NCBI GenBank assembly: GCA_035299585.1
Contig: DATGWF010000043.1
Location: 1 to 28,932, forward strand
Direction of reading: 5' to 3'
Length of the DNA stretch: 28,932 nucleotides
From: DATGWF01 sp035299585
GTDB lineage: Bacteria > Actinomycetota > Actinomycetes > Actinomycetales > Microbacteriaceae
In this document: in pieces, positions 1 to 7,791 of the stretch
Layout: every line of letters begins with the position of its first letter
How positions within the stretch are numbered: position 1 is the stretch's first letter
Translations under genes and position numbers: made by a program
Notes under the pieces: generated by a model
What the model was told of the DNA's origin: nothing
The model's input: only the letters and a program-made list of their open reading frames with translations
The model's database searches: none

Positions 1-872
1 GGGAGGTATGCGTTGAGTACGCCGACCGAGACAATGAGCGCGACGAGCCCGACGACAACGCGAGCCGGTCCCGGTGCCGTCGCCGACACCAAATCGAGCA
101 GGGGAACCGCACCCCAGGGGTGATTCACTCCGAGGACGCCCACCGTGGCCCACTGCAGGATGAGGTAGCTCACTCCAACGACGGCGAGCGCGATTCCCGT
201 CGCGAGCGGGATGATGCGTCGAGGGTTCTTGAACTCGGCGGCGATATGGGTACCGACCTCCCAGCCGGCGAAGGCCCAAACGAAGAGGCTCATGGCGACG
301 CCGACGCCGGACCAGCCGTGGGTGAAGAACGGGGACAGGTTGGCCGGGTCGACAACCGGCACCGCAACCGCTGCCACACCGACGACGACGGCGAGAAGCA
401 GACCGGTCAGCGCGAACTGCACCCACCCAGCGACCTCGACTCCGAACCAGTTCGCCGCGAACGCCGGAGCGAAGATGGCGAGCCCAATCCACGGCACAAC
501 GGACTGGTCCACACCGAGGACGGCGCCAATGTAGGAGCCTCCCAGCAGCATGAGCACCGGGATGCCCATCGCCACGCCGAAGTAGAACCAGTATCCGGTG
601 GCACGAGCGGCGGTGTCACCGAGGCTCGAGCGAACGTAGCTGGCGACCCCGCCCGGGTCTGGGAACCGTGCGGCGAGCGCAGCGAAGGTGCCGGCCATGG
701 GGATGGAGAGCAGCAGCATGAGGGCGACCGCGAGGATGGATGCCGGACCGGCGGCGGCCGCGGCCAAGCCGGGAAGCACGAGAATTCCGGTACCCAGCAC
801 GCTCGCAATGTAGAGGGCGGTGCCGGCGCCGAGGCCGAGGCGAGCGGCGTGATCGGCGGAGGCACGGGTCAT
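1..872 (-). CDS. APC-family amino-acid permease, 3' end cut by window
   Basis: This is an integral membrane transporter of the amino acid-polyamine-organocation superfamily, which imports amino acids or amines by proton coupling or exchange. About 290 residues are visible from an ATG at 872; the rest lies beyond base 1. TM1 carries the classic APC glycine motif (GTGILVLPGL, about residues 21-30), with further hydrophobic helices at roughly 38-60, 85-110, 115-135 and 140-160. The segment FVWAFAGWEVGTHIAAEF, followed by NPRR, matches the conserved TM6 and following loop of APC permeases. The start lies about 50 nt beyond the rplL terminator. No strong ribosome binding site is seen, and TTG or GTG starts nearby cannot be excluded. 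The substrate is unknown. Confidence 0.85.
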   Translation of the reverse strand, partial: MTRASADHAARLGLGAGTALYIASVLGTGILVLPGLAAAAAGPASILAVALMLLLSIPMAGTFAALAARFPDPGGVASYVRSSLGDTAARATGYWFYFGVAMGIPVLMLLGGSYIGAVLGVDQSVVPWIGLAIFAPAFAANWFGVEVAGWVQFALTGLLLAVVVGVAAVAVPVVDPANLSPFFTHGWSGVGVAMSLFVWAFAGWEVGTHIAAEFKNPRRIIPLATGIALAVVGVSYLILQWATVGVLGVNHPWGAVPLLDLVSATAPGPARVVVGLVALIVSVGVLNAYL

Positions 873-922
873 GGACTCGAGCCTATCGAGCGCGGCGCCG
901 AGAATCCCGGCTCGGATACGAC

Positions 923-952
923 GAATGCCCCCCGCCGAAGCGGAGGGCATTC
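923..952 (-). terminator. rho-independent-type terminator after rplL
   Basis: A 13-bp stem (923-935 with 940-952, one G-U wobble) closes on the stable TTCG tetraloop read on the minus strand, 16 nt after the rplL stop. It lacks a long T-run, as is common in actinobacteria. It separates the ribosomal operon from the co-directional permease. Confidence 0.75.
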
Positions 953-968
953 GGTGAAGTTCGAAAAC

Positions 969-1361
969 TTACTTGAGGACGATGGTTGCGCCGGCCTCTT
1001 CGAGAGCGGCCTTTGCCTTGTCGGCAGCGTCCTTGTTTGCACCCTCGAGCACAACCGACGGGGTTGCGTCGACGAGAGCCTTGGCCTCGCCAAGACCGAG
1101 CGAGGTGAGCTCGCGAACGACCTTGATGACCTGGATCTTCTTGTCGCCAGCGGCCTCGATGACCACGTCGAACGAGTCCTTCTCCTCTGCTGCGTCAGCA
1201 GCAGCGCCAGCGCCACCTGCAGCCGGAGCAGCAGCGACGGCGACCGGAGCCGCAGCGGTGACCTCGAAGGTCTCTTCGAAGGCCTTGACGAACTCCGAGA
1301 GCTCGATGAGGGTGAGGCCCTTGAACTGCTCGAGCAGTTCTTCAGTTGACAGCTTTGCCAT
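969..1361 (-). CDS. rplL: 50S ribosomal protein L7/L12
   Basis: This is the ribosomal stalk protein bL12, a dimer bound to L10 that recruits and stimulates translational GTPases. It has 130 residues, the normal length. The N-terminal dimerisation helices (MAKLSTEELLEQFKGLTLIE) are followed by an Ala/Gly/Pro-rich hinge at about 37-58 and the C-terminal factor-binding domain (about 60-130), with the conserved KIQVIKVVRELTSLGL and GLGEAKALVD segments. The gene lies 36 nt after rplJ in the usual order. A strong ribosome binding site (AGGAG) precedes the ATG, as expected for a protein made in several copies per ribosome. Confidence 0.98.
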   Translation of the reverse strand: MAKLSTEELLEQFKGLTLIELSEFVKAFEETFEVTAAAPVAVAAAPAAGGAGAAADAAEEKDSFDVVIEAAGDKKIQVIKVVRELTSLGLGEAKALVDATPSVVLEGANKDAADKAKAALEEAGATIVLK

Positions 1362-1397
1362 TGTTTTCTCCTAGTTGGGTTACTCAACCGCTCCGGA

Positions 1398-1913
1398 TTA
1401 GGAAGCGGACTCCTGCTTTGCGCGCAACGCGTCGACCGTGCGAACGGCCTGTGACAGCGGTGCGTTGAACAGATACGCGGCTCCGAACAGCGAGGCCTTG
1501 AATGCACCGGCAAGCTTTGCCAGGAGCACTTCGCGGCTCTCGAGGTCGGCGAGTTTGCCTACCTCTGCAGCGGTCAGTGGCTTGCCATCGAAATAGCCGC
1601 CCTTGACCACGAGAAGAGGGTTTGCCTTGGCGAAGTCACGCAGCTTCTTTGCAACGGCGACCGGGTCTCCGTGAACAAAAGCGAGAGCCGACGGACCGGC
1701 GAGCTCGTCGTCAAACGACGAGATACCGGCCTTGTTGGCGGCAATCTTGGTGAGCGTGTTCTTCACCACGGCGTAGCTCGCGTCATCACGGATGGAACGA
1801 CGCAGCTCCTTGAGCTGTGCCACCGTGAGGCCGCGGTATTCAGTCAGCAGAACGGCGGTCGAGCTCTGGAACAGATCCGTGAGCTCGGCGACCGAGGCTT
1901 CCTTGTTCGCCAT
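1398..1913 (-). CDS. rplJ: 50S ribosomal protein L10
   Basis: This is uL10, the base of the ribosomal stalk. It binds 23S rRNA and carries L7/L12 dimers on its C-terminal helix. It has 171 residues, beginning MANKEASVAELTDLF and including the conserved TEYRGLTVAQLKELR segment near residue 30. The frame stays open upstream to 1997, but the ATG at 1913 is chosen because TAGGAG lies just before it and because the family begins here; the upstream extension would run through the leader hairpin. L10 complexes classically repress their own operon through the leader, and a leader with an attenuator-like hairpin is visible here. Confidence 0.97.
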   Translation of the reverse strand: MANKEASVAELTDLFQSSTAVLLTEYRGLTVAQLKELRRSIRDDASYAVVKNTLTKIAANKAGISSFDDELAGPSALAFVHGDPVAVAKKLRDFAKANPLLVVKGGYFDGKPLTAAEVGKLADLESREVLLAKLAGAFKASLFGAAYLFNAPLSQAVRTVDALRAKQESAS

Positions 1914-1963
1914 GGCTACTCCTACTTTCATGTCACCCGCCACGGTTGTGGGGGTGGAAAACC

Positions 1964-1994
1964 AAAAAAGCTCCGGCGCAAGCGCACGGAGCTT
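1964..1994 (-). terminator. attenuator-like hairpin in the L10 leader
   Basis: On the minus strand an 8-bp stem (1987-1994 with 1968-1975) encloses a further GCGC/GCGC stem and is followed by six T residues (1969-1964). This is an intrinsic terminator in form, but it sits about 50 nt before the rplJ start rather than after a gene. A small CCTTG/CAAGG hairpin lies just upstream of it. The arrangement fits an L10(L12)4-responsive attenuation leader; the response itself is inferred. Confidence 0.7.
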
Positions 1995-2103
1995 CAACCC
2001 TTGAGAACAAGGAACTACATGTCACCTGCGTGGGCCCGTACATTCGTACAGCTTCGATCGATGCTCTCGCGAGCACGATGACCGACGGTCTTTGGCTTCC
2101 GTC

Positions 2104-2133
2104 AGACTAACTGACCGAGCCGTCTCGAGGCAA
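2104..2133 (-). promoter_or_regulatory. candidate rplJL promoter
   Basis: TTGCCT (2133-2128) and TAGTCT (2109-2104) are separated by 18 nt on the minus strand. The -10 box overlaps the stop codon of the histidine kinase. Transcription would start near 2097 and give a leader of about 180 nt before rplJ, enough to hold the L10-binding fold and attenuator. Based on consensus match only. Confidence 0.4.
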
Positions 2134-3564
2134 ACTGACGCTGAATGTCGTGCGACCGGGCTCCGATTCGACCCGAATATCACCGCCGTGAGCGTGGACG
2201 ACCGCCCACGCGATGGCCAGGCCGAGGCCGGTCGACCCGGCGGCTCGGGATCGGGACGAGTCCGCCCGGGCGAAGCGCTCAAACAGGGTTGCCCGAACGG
2301 CAGGGTCGATGCCCGGCCCGCTATCGCTCACCGTGAAGACGACCCCGTGTTCATCCCCACTCAGGCTCACCTGGACCGACGTCCCATCGGGAGTATGGAC
2401 ACGGGTGTTGGAGAGCAGATTGACGACGACCTGGCGAATTCGCGCCTCGTCGACCGCAACGACACACGGCGACTGCGCAAGCTTCAGCTCGATGGGGTGC
2501 GACGGTCCTGCGACGCGGGCGTCGTCGACCACCTCACTGAGCACGCGCGCGAGATCGGTCTCTCGCAGTTCCAATTCGCGGCCTTCGTCGAGCCTGGCCA
2601 ACAGCAGGAGATCCTCGACAAGCTCGGTCATGCGAACCGACTCGGCTTCGATGCGTCCGAGTGCGTGCGCCGCATCGGCAGGCAGCTGTTCTGGACTCAT
2701 CCGCGTGAGTTCGGCGTAGCCGCGAATCGCGGCAAGCGGTGTGCGAAGTTCATGGCTCGCATCGGCGACAAATTGACGCACCTTCTGCTCGCTCTGCTCT
2801 CGAGCGTCGAGCGAGCGCGCCACATGCCCGAGCATGCGATTGAAGGCTGCGCCGAGTTGACCCACCTCGGTGCGTTCATCTTCGTCGGGTACGCGCGCGT
2901 GCAGGGCGACTTCGCCGCGACTGAGGTCCATACCGGATACCTCTGTCGCGGTACGCGTGACCTCTGCGAGAGGCCTGAGCGATCGCCGAATCATCCACGA
3001 ACCAGCAAAAGCCGCGATGGCGAGCACGCCGCACACGACGAGCGCGATGGACCACGCGAGGAGCGCGGTCGTGCGCTCGGCCGCCTGCAGCGGGATGGCA
3101 AAGACCATCACCCGACCGTTCGGGGTGGAGGCTGCAACGGCCCGATAGGACCCGAGTTCGGGAATGTCGAGCGATGTGAACTGCGAGACGGACGCGAGGG
3201 CACGCAACTGTTCGAGGGAGAGGGCATCGATCTGACCGCCCTCCCGAATCACGGTGCCGGCCATCAGGTTTCCCCGCTTGCCGGCGACGACCGTTCCCAC
3301 CGCTTGCCCCGGGACGCGGAGGGCTGAGCTGAAGTCACCGCTGCCACCGGCACCCGGATCGTGGTCGCGATCTGCGTCGAACCCGCCCTGCCCGCGCGTC
3401 ACCACGGAGAGGAGCTGTGCATCAACCTGATCGAGCAGAGAGCGATGCACGATGGCGACGCTCGATGCGCCCACAATCGCGCTCAGCACGGCGAGCAACA
3501 CGATCGTCCCGACGAGCAAACGTGCTCGAAGGGAGAACGGAAGTCGCACGCGCGGTGCGCTCAC
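2107..3564 (-). CDS. two-component sensor histidine kinase, TrcS-like
   Basis: This is a membrane-bound sensor kinase of 485 residues. TM1 is about 14-38, followed by an extracytoplasmic sensor of about 125 residues, TM2 about 167-191 and a HAMP linker to about 245. The dimerisation domain has phospho-acceptor His271 in ADASHELRTP. The ATPase domain shows an N box (VVNLLSNTRVHTP), G1 (DSGPGID), F box (LFERFARAD) and G2 (GSTGLGLAI), so it looks catalytically complete. Its start overlaps the regulator gene by 4 nt (ATGA), giving translational coupling. The overall form recalls mycobacterial TrcS, but the sensor domain is too variable to name the signal. The operon ends at the rplJ promoter with no obvious terminator. 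Confidence 0.93.
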   Translation of the reverse strand: MSAPRVRLPFSLRARLLVGTIVLLAVLSAIVGASSVAIVHRSLLDQVDAQLLSVVTRGQGGFDADRDHDPGAGGSGDFSSALRVPGQAVGTVVAGKRGNLMAGTVIREGGQIDALSLEQLRALASVSQFTSLDIPELGSYRAVAASTPNGRVMVFAIPLQAAERTTALLAWSIALVVCGVLAIAAFAGSWMIRRSLRPLAEVTRTATEVSGMDLSRGEVALHARVPDEDERTEVGQLGAAFNRMLGHVARSLDAREQSEQKVRQFVADASHELRTPLAAIRGYAELTRMSPEQLPADAAHALGRIEAESVRMTELVEDLLLLARLDEGRELELRETDLARVLSEVVDDARVAGPSHPIELKLAQSPCVVAVDEARIRQVVVNLLSNTRVHTPDGTSVQVSLSGDEHGVVFTVSDSGPGIDPAVRATLFERFARADSSRSRAAGSTGLGLAIAWAVVHAHGGDIRVESEPGRTTFSVSLPRDGSVS

Positions 3565-4304
3565 GTGGCGGCCTTCAACATGTAGCCGGCTCCACGGACC
3601 GTGTGAATCATGGGGTCGCGGCCGGCATCGATCTTCTTGCGCAAATAGGAGATGTAGAGCTCGACAACGCTGTCGCGGCCGCCGAAGTCGTACTGCCAGA
3701 CGCGGTCGAGAATCTGAGCCTTCGACAGGACGCGGCGAGGATTGCGCATGAGAAAGCGAAGCAACTCAAACTCGGTCGCCGTGAGTTCGACGGGCACACC
3801 CGCGCGAGACACTTCATAGCTGTCTTCGTCGAGCACGAGATCACCGAGAACAATCTTCGGATCGGGCTGAGCCGCTTGGGTGAGGTGGGAGCGTCGGATG
3901 AGCCCGCGGACGCGCGCGACGACTTCCTCGAGGGAAAACGGCTTGGTGACGTAATCGTCGCCGCCCGCGGTAAGGCCCGCGATGCGATCGTCGAGCGAGT
4001 CTTTCGCGGTGAGGAAGAGCACCGGAATTTCGGTGCCGCCAGCTCGAATGCGTTGCAACACTTCGAGGCCGTCAATATCGGGAAGCATGATGTCGAGCAC
4101 GACCGCGTCCGGAGCGAAATCCCGGGCCGCCTTCACCGCGCTCAGCCCATTTGCCGCGGTCTGCACCTCCCAGCCCTCGTACCGGAGCGCCATTCTGAGC
4201 AGGTCGGAGAGCGACGGCTCGTCGTCGACAACGAGGACACGCACGGGAGATCCGTCAGCGCGGACGATGGCCGGGCCGCGATTCGGAGTGGCGTTCGTAC
4301 TCAT
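3561..4304 (-). CDS. OmpR-family response regulator, TrcR-like
   Basis: This is a DNA-binding response regulator of 247 residues and the likely partner of the overlapping kinase. After about 20 variable residues, the receiver domain (about 21-135) shows the acidic pair in VVDDEP, phospho-acceptor Asp71 in VVLDIMLPD, the conserved Thr in LFLTAKD and Lys in VTKPFS. A winged-helix effector domain (about 150-247) follows, with ELTATEFELLRFLMRNP and the recognition region VVELYISYLRKKID, ending in TVRGAGYML. The ATG at 4304 is the first good start. The gene is transcribed divergently from the YqaJ-like gene across 73 nt. Target genes cannot be inferred. Confidence 0.95.
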   Translation of the reverse strand: MSTNATPNRGPAIVRADGSPVRVLVVDDEPSLSDLLRMALRYEGWEVQTAANGLSAVKAARDFAPDAVVLDIMLPDIDGLEVLQRIRAGGTEIPVLFLTAKDSLDDRIAGLTAGGDDYVTKPFSLEEVVARVRGLIRRSHLTQAAQPDPKIVLGDLVLDEDSYEVSRAGVPVELTATEFELLRFLMRNPRRVLSKAQILDRVWQYDFGGRDSVVELYISYLRKKIDAGRDPMIHTVRGAGYMLKAAT

Positions 4305-4365
4305 GTCGGCATTTCATCACAGCTAGCTATGCGTTTTCTATGAGTCGGTACCCGCTGGGAGGCCC

Positions 4366-4380
4366 TACCCTGGAGACGTG
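4366..4380 (+). promoter_or_regulatory. -10 element placed for a leaderless transcript
   Basis: TACCCT (4366-4371) is followed by 6 nt and then the GTG start at 4378. This spacing would start transcription at or next to the start codon. No convincing -35 is visible. A weak GGAG at 4372-4375 is too close to serve as a normal ribosome binding site. Confidence 0.5.
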
Positions 4381-4965
4381 AGTAGCTACCTCGACCGCGT
4401 CCTCGCCACGAGCGATGACCGGGTGGCCTGGCTCCGCGCCCGCTCCCGCGGCATCACAGCCACCGATGCGGCAAAACTCGCCTCCGAAGCCTCCATCAAG
4501 AACGCCGTGTGGGACAAACTCCACGGCGGCCAGTTCGGCGGGAGCGCGTTCACGGAACATGGGAAGACTCGCGAGCCCGTCATTGCCGAATGGGCCAACC
4601 GAGAGCACGGCATCCTCGCCAGTCGGAGCCTTTTTCACGCCGAGTCCGAACGGCGCCACTTAGCGACCCCGGACGGCCTCCGAGTCACCGCGAGTGGCCA
4701 CCTTGAACTCTGCGAAATCAAGACCACCTCGAAGCCGTGGCGATCGATTCCGCGCAACTACCTGCGCCAGGTGTGGTGGCAGCAGTACGTGCTCGGTGCC
4801 GAACGCACACTCGTGGTCTGGGAAGAACACCGCGACTTCGTGCCCGTACATGACGAGCCTCACTGCCAGTGGGTCGACCGCGACGACAGCCAGATCGAAC
4901 TCCTCGTCACCTTTGCCAACCGAATGCTGATGGAACTCGCGCACCGATCGGAGACCCCTCGATGA
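4378..4965 (+). CDS. YqaJ-like PD-(D/E)XK nuclease domain protein
   Basis: This 195-residue protein resembles the YqaJ viral-recombinase/lambda-exonuclease nuclease family, which degrade or process double-stranded DNA ends with two metal ions. Visible signatures are RGITATDAAKL (about 24-34), GKTREPVIAEW with Glu66, TPDG with Asp99, ELCEIKTTS with Glu113 and Lys115 forming the D...ExK site, and a QVWWQQ helix at 131-136. All core catalytic positions appear intact. The GTG start fits a leaderless mRNA. The stop overlaps the photolyase start (ATGA), so the two are translated together. Phage homologues work with single-strand annealing proteins, but no such partner or other phage gene is present, which suggests a chromosomal DNA-repair role. 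That role is inferred. Confidence 0.8.
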   Translation: MSSYLDRVLATSDDRVAWLRARSRGITATDAAKLASEASIKNAVWDKLHGGQFGGSAFTEHGKTREPVIAEWANREHGILASRSLFHAESERRHLATPDGLRVTASGHLELCEIKTTSKPWRSIPRNYLRQVWWQQYVLGAERTLVVWEEHRDFVPVHDEPHCQWVDRDDSQIELLVTFANRMLMELAHRSETPR

Positions 4966-6314
4966 CCGCACTGCTCTGGCTTCGCGACGACCTGCGCCTG
5001 CGCGACAACCCTGCTCTCGTGGCCGCGGCCGAGCACGGGCCGGTCACCGCGGTGTACCTGCTCGACGAGGCCAGCCCCGGGATTCGACCGCTCGGCGGAG
5101 CGACAAAGTGGTGGCTTCACGAATCACTTCGGACGCTCGCCACCGACCTCGAACAGCTCGGAGTCCCACTCGTGCTGCGGCGAGGCGCAGCGGCCGAGGT
5201 CATCCCCGCCCTCGTCCGCGAGCTGGGCGCAACCGGCGTGTTTTGGAATCGCCGCTATGGCGGGGTGGAGCGAGACATCGACGCATCCATCAAGTCCGCG
5301 CTGCGCGAGGCCGGAGTCCACGTTGCGAGTTCCGCCGCGAACCTGCTCTTCGAACCGTGGACAGTGCAGACCGGATCGGGCGGACCATACGGCGTATTCA
5401 CACCGTTCTGGAAGGCCTGCCTCGCAGGTCCCGTGCCCCGTCAACCGCTCGAGCTCCCGCAACGCCTCGTCGGGGGCGCGGGTGCGGCAAGCGACTCCCT
5501 CGACGAGTGGACTCTGCAGCCGCGGACGCCGGACTGGGCCGGTGGGCTTCGAGAGTCGTGGACACCGGGCGAACGTGGAGCGCACGATCGCCTCGCCATA
5601 TTCCTTGAAACCGGGCTCCCCGCGTACGCCGATGGCCGAGACTTCACCGACCGTGACGTCACCAGCAGACTGTCGCCGCATCTGCGATTCGGTGAGATCA
5701 GTCCGTTTCAGGTCTGGCACGCCGCGGCCACCCGCCGGGAGGCGCATCCCGAGCCGGTCCGGAAGTTCCTCTCCGAGGTGGGCTGGCGCGAGTTCGCTTG
5801 GCACGTCCTGTTCCACTTTCCCGAGCTGGCCAACCGGAACTGGAAACCTCAATTTGATGCATTTCCCTGGGAACGCCCAGAACCGCTCATTCTTCGTGCA
5901 TGGCAGCGGGGCAACACGGGCGTCGACCTTGTCGACGCGGGAATGCGCGAACTCTGGCACACCGGCACGATGCACAATCGCGTACGCATGGTGGTCGCAT
6001 CGTTCCTCACCAAGAACCTTCGCATCGATTGGCGACTCGGCGAAGCCTGGTTCTGGGACACCCTGGTCGACGCAGACGCCGCATCCAACCCGTTCAGTTG
6101 GCAGTGGGTCGCGGGATCCGGTGCCGACGCGGCGCCCTACTTCCGAGTCTTCAACCCAGAACTCCAGGCCGAAAAGTTCGACCCGCAGGGGCGCTACCGG
6201 GCACGCTGGCTCGGCACCGAGCTCCGACCTTCGCCGATTGTCGACCTGAAAGCGAGCCGCGATGCCGCCCTGGCCGCCTACGACGTCATCTCCCGTGCGG
6301 CAAAAACGCAATAG
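4962..6314 (+). CDS. phrB: class I deoxyribodipyrimidine photolyase
   Basis: This flavoprotein uses blue light to split cyclobutane pyrimidine dimers in DNA. It has 450 residues from the ATG at 4962, which overlaps the upstream stop; the frame is open further 5' but the family begins at MTALLWLRDDLRLRDNPAL. An N-terminal antenna-binding Rossmann domain (about 1-130) precedes the helical FAD domain. The signature regions are GWREFAWHVLFHFP, NTGVDLVDAGMRELW, GTMHNRVRMVVASFL, then WRLGEAWFWDTLVDADAASNP followed by FSWQWVAGSGADAAPYFRVF. Trp residues matching the electron-transfer triad are present, including that in SWQWV. The antenna pigment cannot be told from sequence by eye. Confidence 0.95.
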   Translation: MTALLWLRDDLRLRDNPALVAAAEHGPVTAVYLLDEASPGIRPLGGATKWWLHESLRTLATDLEQLGVPLVLRRGAAAEVIPALVRELGATGVFWNRRYGGVERDIDASIKSALREAGVHVASSAANLLFEPWTVQTGSGGPYGVFTPFWKACLAGPVPRQPLELPQRLVGGAGAASDSLDEWTLQPRTPDWAGGLRESWTPGERGAHDRLAIFLETGLPAYADGRDFTDRDVTSRLSPHLRFGEISPFQVWHAAATRREAHPEPVRKFLSEVGWREFAWHVLFHFPELANRNWKPQFDAFPWERPEPLILRAWQRGNTGVDLVDAGMRELWHTGTMHNRVRMVVASFLTKNLRIDWRLGEAWFWDTLVDADAASNPFSWQWVAGSGADAAPYFRVFNPELQAEKFDPQGRYRARWLGTELRPSPIVDLKASRDAALAAYDVISRAAKTQ

Positions 6315-6325
6315 TCTCGCGCAAC

Positions 6326-6352
6326 AGGCAAGACTTTGCCGCACTCTTGCCT
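6326..6352. promoter_or_regulatory. inverted repeat next to the -35 box
   Basis: AGGCAAGA (6326-6333) and TCTTGCCT (6345-6352) are perfect 8-nt arms around an 11-nt spacer that also contains TTGCC. The right arm abuts the candidate -35 element of the downstream dehydrogenase. It could be an activator site, or a weak terminator for the photolyase (no T-run follows). Confidence 0.4.
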
Positions 6353-6381
6353 TGTCCACGGTCGAACCCTCGCAATAGGCT
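6352..6381 (+). promoter_or_regulatory. candidate promoter of the semialdehyde dehydrogenase
   Basis: TTGTCC (6352-6357) and TAGGCT (6376-6381) are separated by 18 nt, a good SigA-type match. The predicted start, near 6388, falls inside a palindrome. Confidence 0.55.
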
Positions 6382-6394
6382 GAACGCGCGTTCA
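6381..6394. promoter_or_regulatory. perfect 14-bp palindromic operator candidate
   Basis: TGAACGCGCGTTCA is a perfect palindrome between the -10 box and the AAAGGAG ribosome binding site, covering the predicted transcription start. The position and symmetry fit repression by a dimeric regulator such as a TetR- or GntR-type protein. No regulator gene is in the window. Confidence 0.5.
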
Positions 6395-6409
6395 TCAAAG
6401 GAGAATTGA

Positions 6410-7780
6410 ATGACACACTACGCCGTCGTGAACCCCGCCTCTGGGCAGACCGAATCGAGCTACCCCACCGTCGCAGACGCTGACGTCACGCAGGCCATTG
6501 CCGACGCGCACGCGGCCTACCTGGGCTGGAGCCACAGCTCCACCGTCGCCGAGCGCGCTGCGCTCATCGCGCGCGTTGCCGAGCTGCACGTGGAGCGTCG
6601 CGAAGCCCTCGCGGACATCATCGTGCGCGAGATGGGCAAGCCGCGCGAACAGGCACTTGGCGAGGTCGACTTCTCGGCCGCGATTTACCAGTACTACGTG
6701 GACCACGCGAGCGAACTGCTCGCCGATGAGCCGCTGAAGCTCGACGGCGGCGAGGGCGACGCGATTGTGCGCCGCAGCCCGATGGGTGTGCTCCTCGGCA
6801 TCATGCCGTGGAACTTCCCCTACTACCAGGTGGCCCGCTTTGCCGGCCCGAATCTGCTCATCGGCAACACCATCTTGCTGAAGCACGCCCCGCAGTGCCC
6901 GGAGTCGGCGCTCGCGATCGCGCAGATCTACGCTGACGCTGGCTTCCCGAAGGGCGCCTACGTCAACCTGTTCGCGAGCAACGAGCAGGTGTCGACCATC
7001 ATCGCTGACCCGCGTGTGCGCGGTGTCTCGCTCACCGGTTCGGAGCGAGCAGGTGCCGTTGTTGCCGAGCAAGCCGGCCGTCACATGAAGAAGGTCGTGC
7101 TCGAGCTCGGTGGCTCGGACCCGTTCATTCTGCTTTCGACGGACGACATCGACGCCGTCGTTGAATCGGCCGTTGCGGCTCGACTCGACAACTCTGGCCA
7201 GTCCTGTAACGCAGCAAAGCGTTTCATCATCATGGACCGTTACTACGACGAGTTCCTTGAGAAGTTCACTGCTGCCGTTACCGCGACCGTTCCGTCGACC
7301 GCTCCCGACGCGCTCGTCGGCCCGCTGTCGTCGCTTCGCGCTGCCGAACTGCTGCAGTCGCAGCTCGACCGAGCCATCGAGCAGGGTGCTTCGGTCGTAC
7401 AGACCGGTTCGCGTGATGGCGCATTCTTCCCGCCGGCCGTCCTCACCAATGTCAAGCCGGGCACCGACGCCTACTCGCAGGAGTTCTTCGGACCGGTCGC
7501 ACAGGTGCACAAGGTCTCGAGCGAAGACGAGGCAATCGACCTCGCAAACGACACCCCGTTTGGCCTCGGCTCCTACGTGTGGACGACCGACAAGGCCCAG
7601 GCCGAGCGCGTTGCGAACCGCATCGAGGCTGGCATGGTCTACATCAACCTCGTGCTCGCTGACGCTCCGGAGCTTCCGTTCGGTGGCGTAAAGAACTCCG
7701 GTTTCGGCCGCGAGCTCGGCCGCTACGGCGCGGATGAATTCGTCAACAAGAAGCTCATTCGTTCCGCTCCCTGGAGCTAA
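6410..7780 (+). CDS. NAD(P)-dependent succinate-semialdehyde-type dehydrogenase
   Basis: This aldehyde dehydrogenase of 456 residues is close to the shorter succinate-semialdehyde dehydrogenases, which oxidise succinate semialdehyde from GABA or related breakdown to succinate. It shows the family opening YAVVNPASGQT, the cofactor-site motif IMPWNFPYYQ (about 131-140), catalytic Glu232 in LELGGSDPF and catalytic nucleophile Cys266 in NSGQSCNAAKR. The C-terminal ELPFGGVKNSGFGRELG is typical. It has a strong AAAGGAG ribosome binding site, its own promoter and operator, and a hairpin terminator, so it is a single-gene unit. Glutarate semialdehyde or other short aldehydes are also possible substrates, and the neighbouring glutarate genes make that worth considering. 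Confidence 0.9.
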   Translation: MTHYAVVNPASGQTESSYPTVADADVTQAIADAHAAYLGWSHSSTVAERAALIARVAELHVERREALADIIVREMGKPREQALGEVDFSAAIYQYYVDHASELLADEPLKLDGGEGDAIVRRSPMGVLLGIMPWNFPYYQVARFAGPNLLIGNTILLKHAPQCPESALAIAQIYADAGFPKGAYVNLFASNEQVSTIIADPRVRGVSLTGSERAGAVVAEQAGRHMKKVVLELGGSDPFILLSTDDIDAVVESAVAARLDNSGQSCNAAKRFIIMDRYYDEFLEKFTAAVTATVPSTAPDALVGPLSSLRAAELLQSQLDRAIEQGASVVQTGSRDGAFFPPAVLTNVKPGTDAYSQEFFGPVAQVHKVSSEDEAIDLANDTPFGLGSYVWTTDKAQAERVANRIEAGMVYINLVLADAPELPFGGVKNSGFGRELGRYGADEFVNKKLIRSAPWS

Positions 7781-7791
7781 GTTCGACCGCA

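Noticed and set aside
120..1349. 409-codon frame on the plus strand across the permease and rplL
   Set aside because: It is antisense to both genes, is low-complexity and hydrophilic, and has no homology-like motif.
1914..1997. N-terminal extension of L10 by 28 residues
   Set aside because: It would translate the attenuator region; the ATG at 1913 has a good ribosome binding site and matches the family start.
4378..4965. Prophage remnant, because of the YqaJ-like nuclease
   Set aside because: No integrase, recombinase partner, structural gene or attachment repeat surrounds it, and it is coupled to a chromosomal photolyase.
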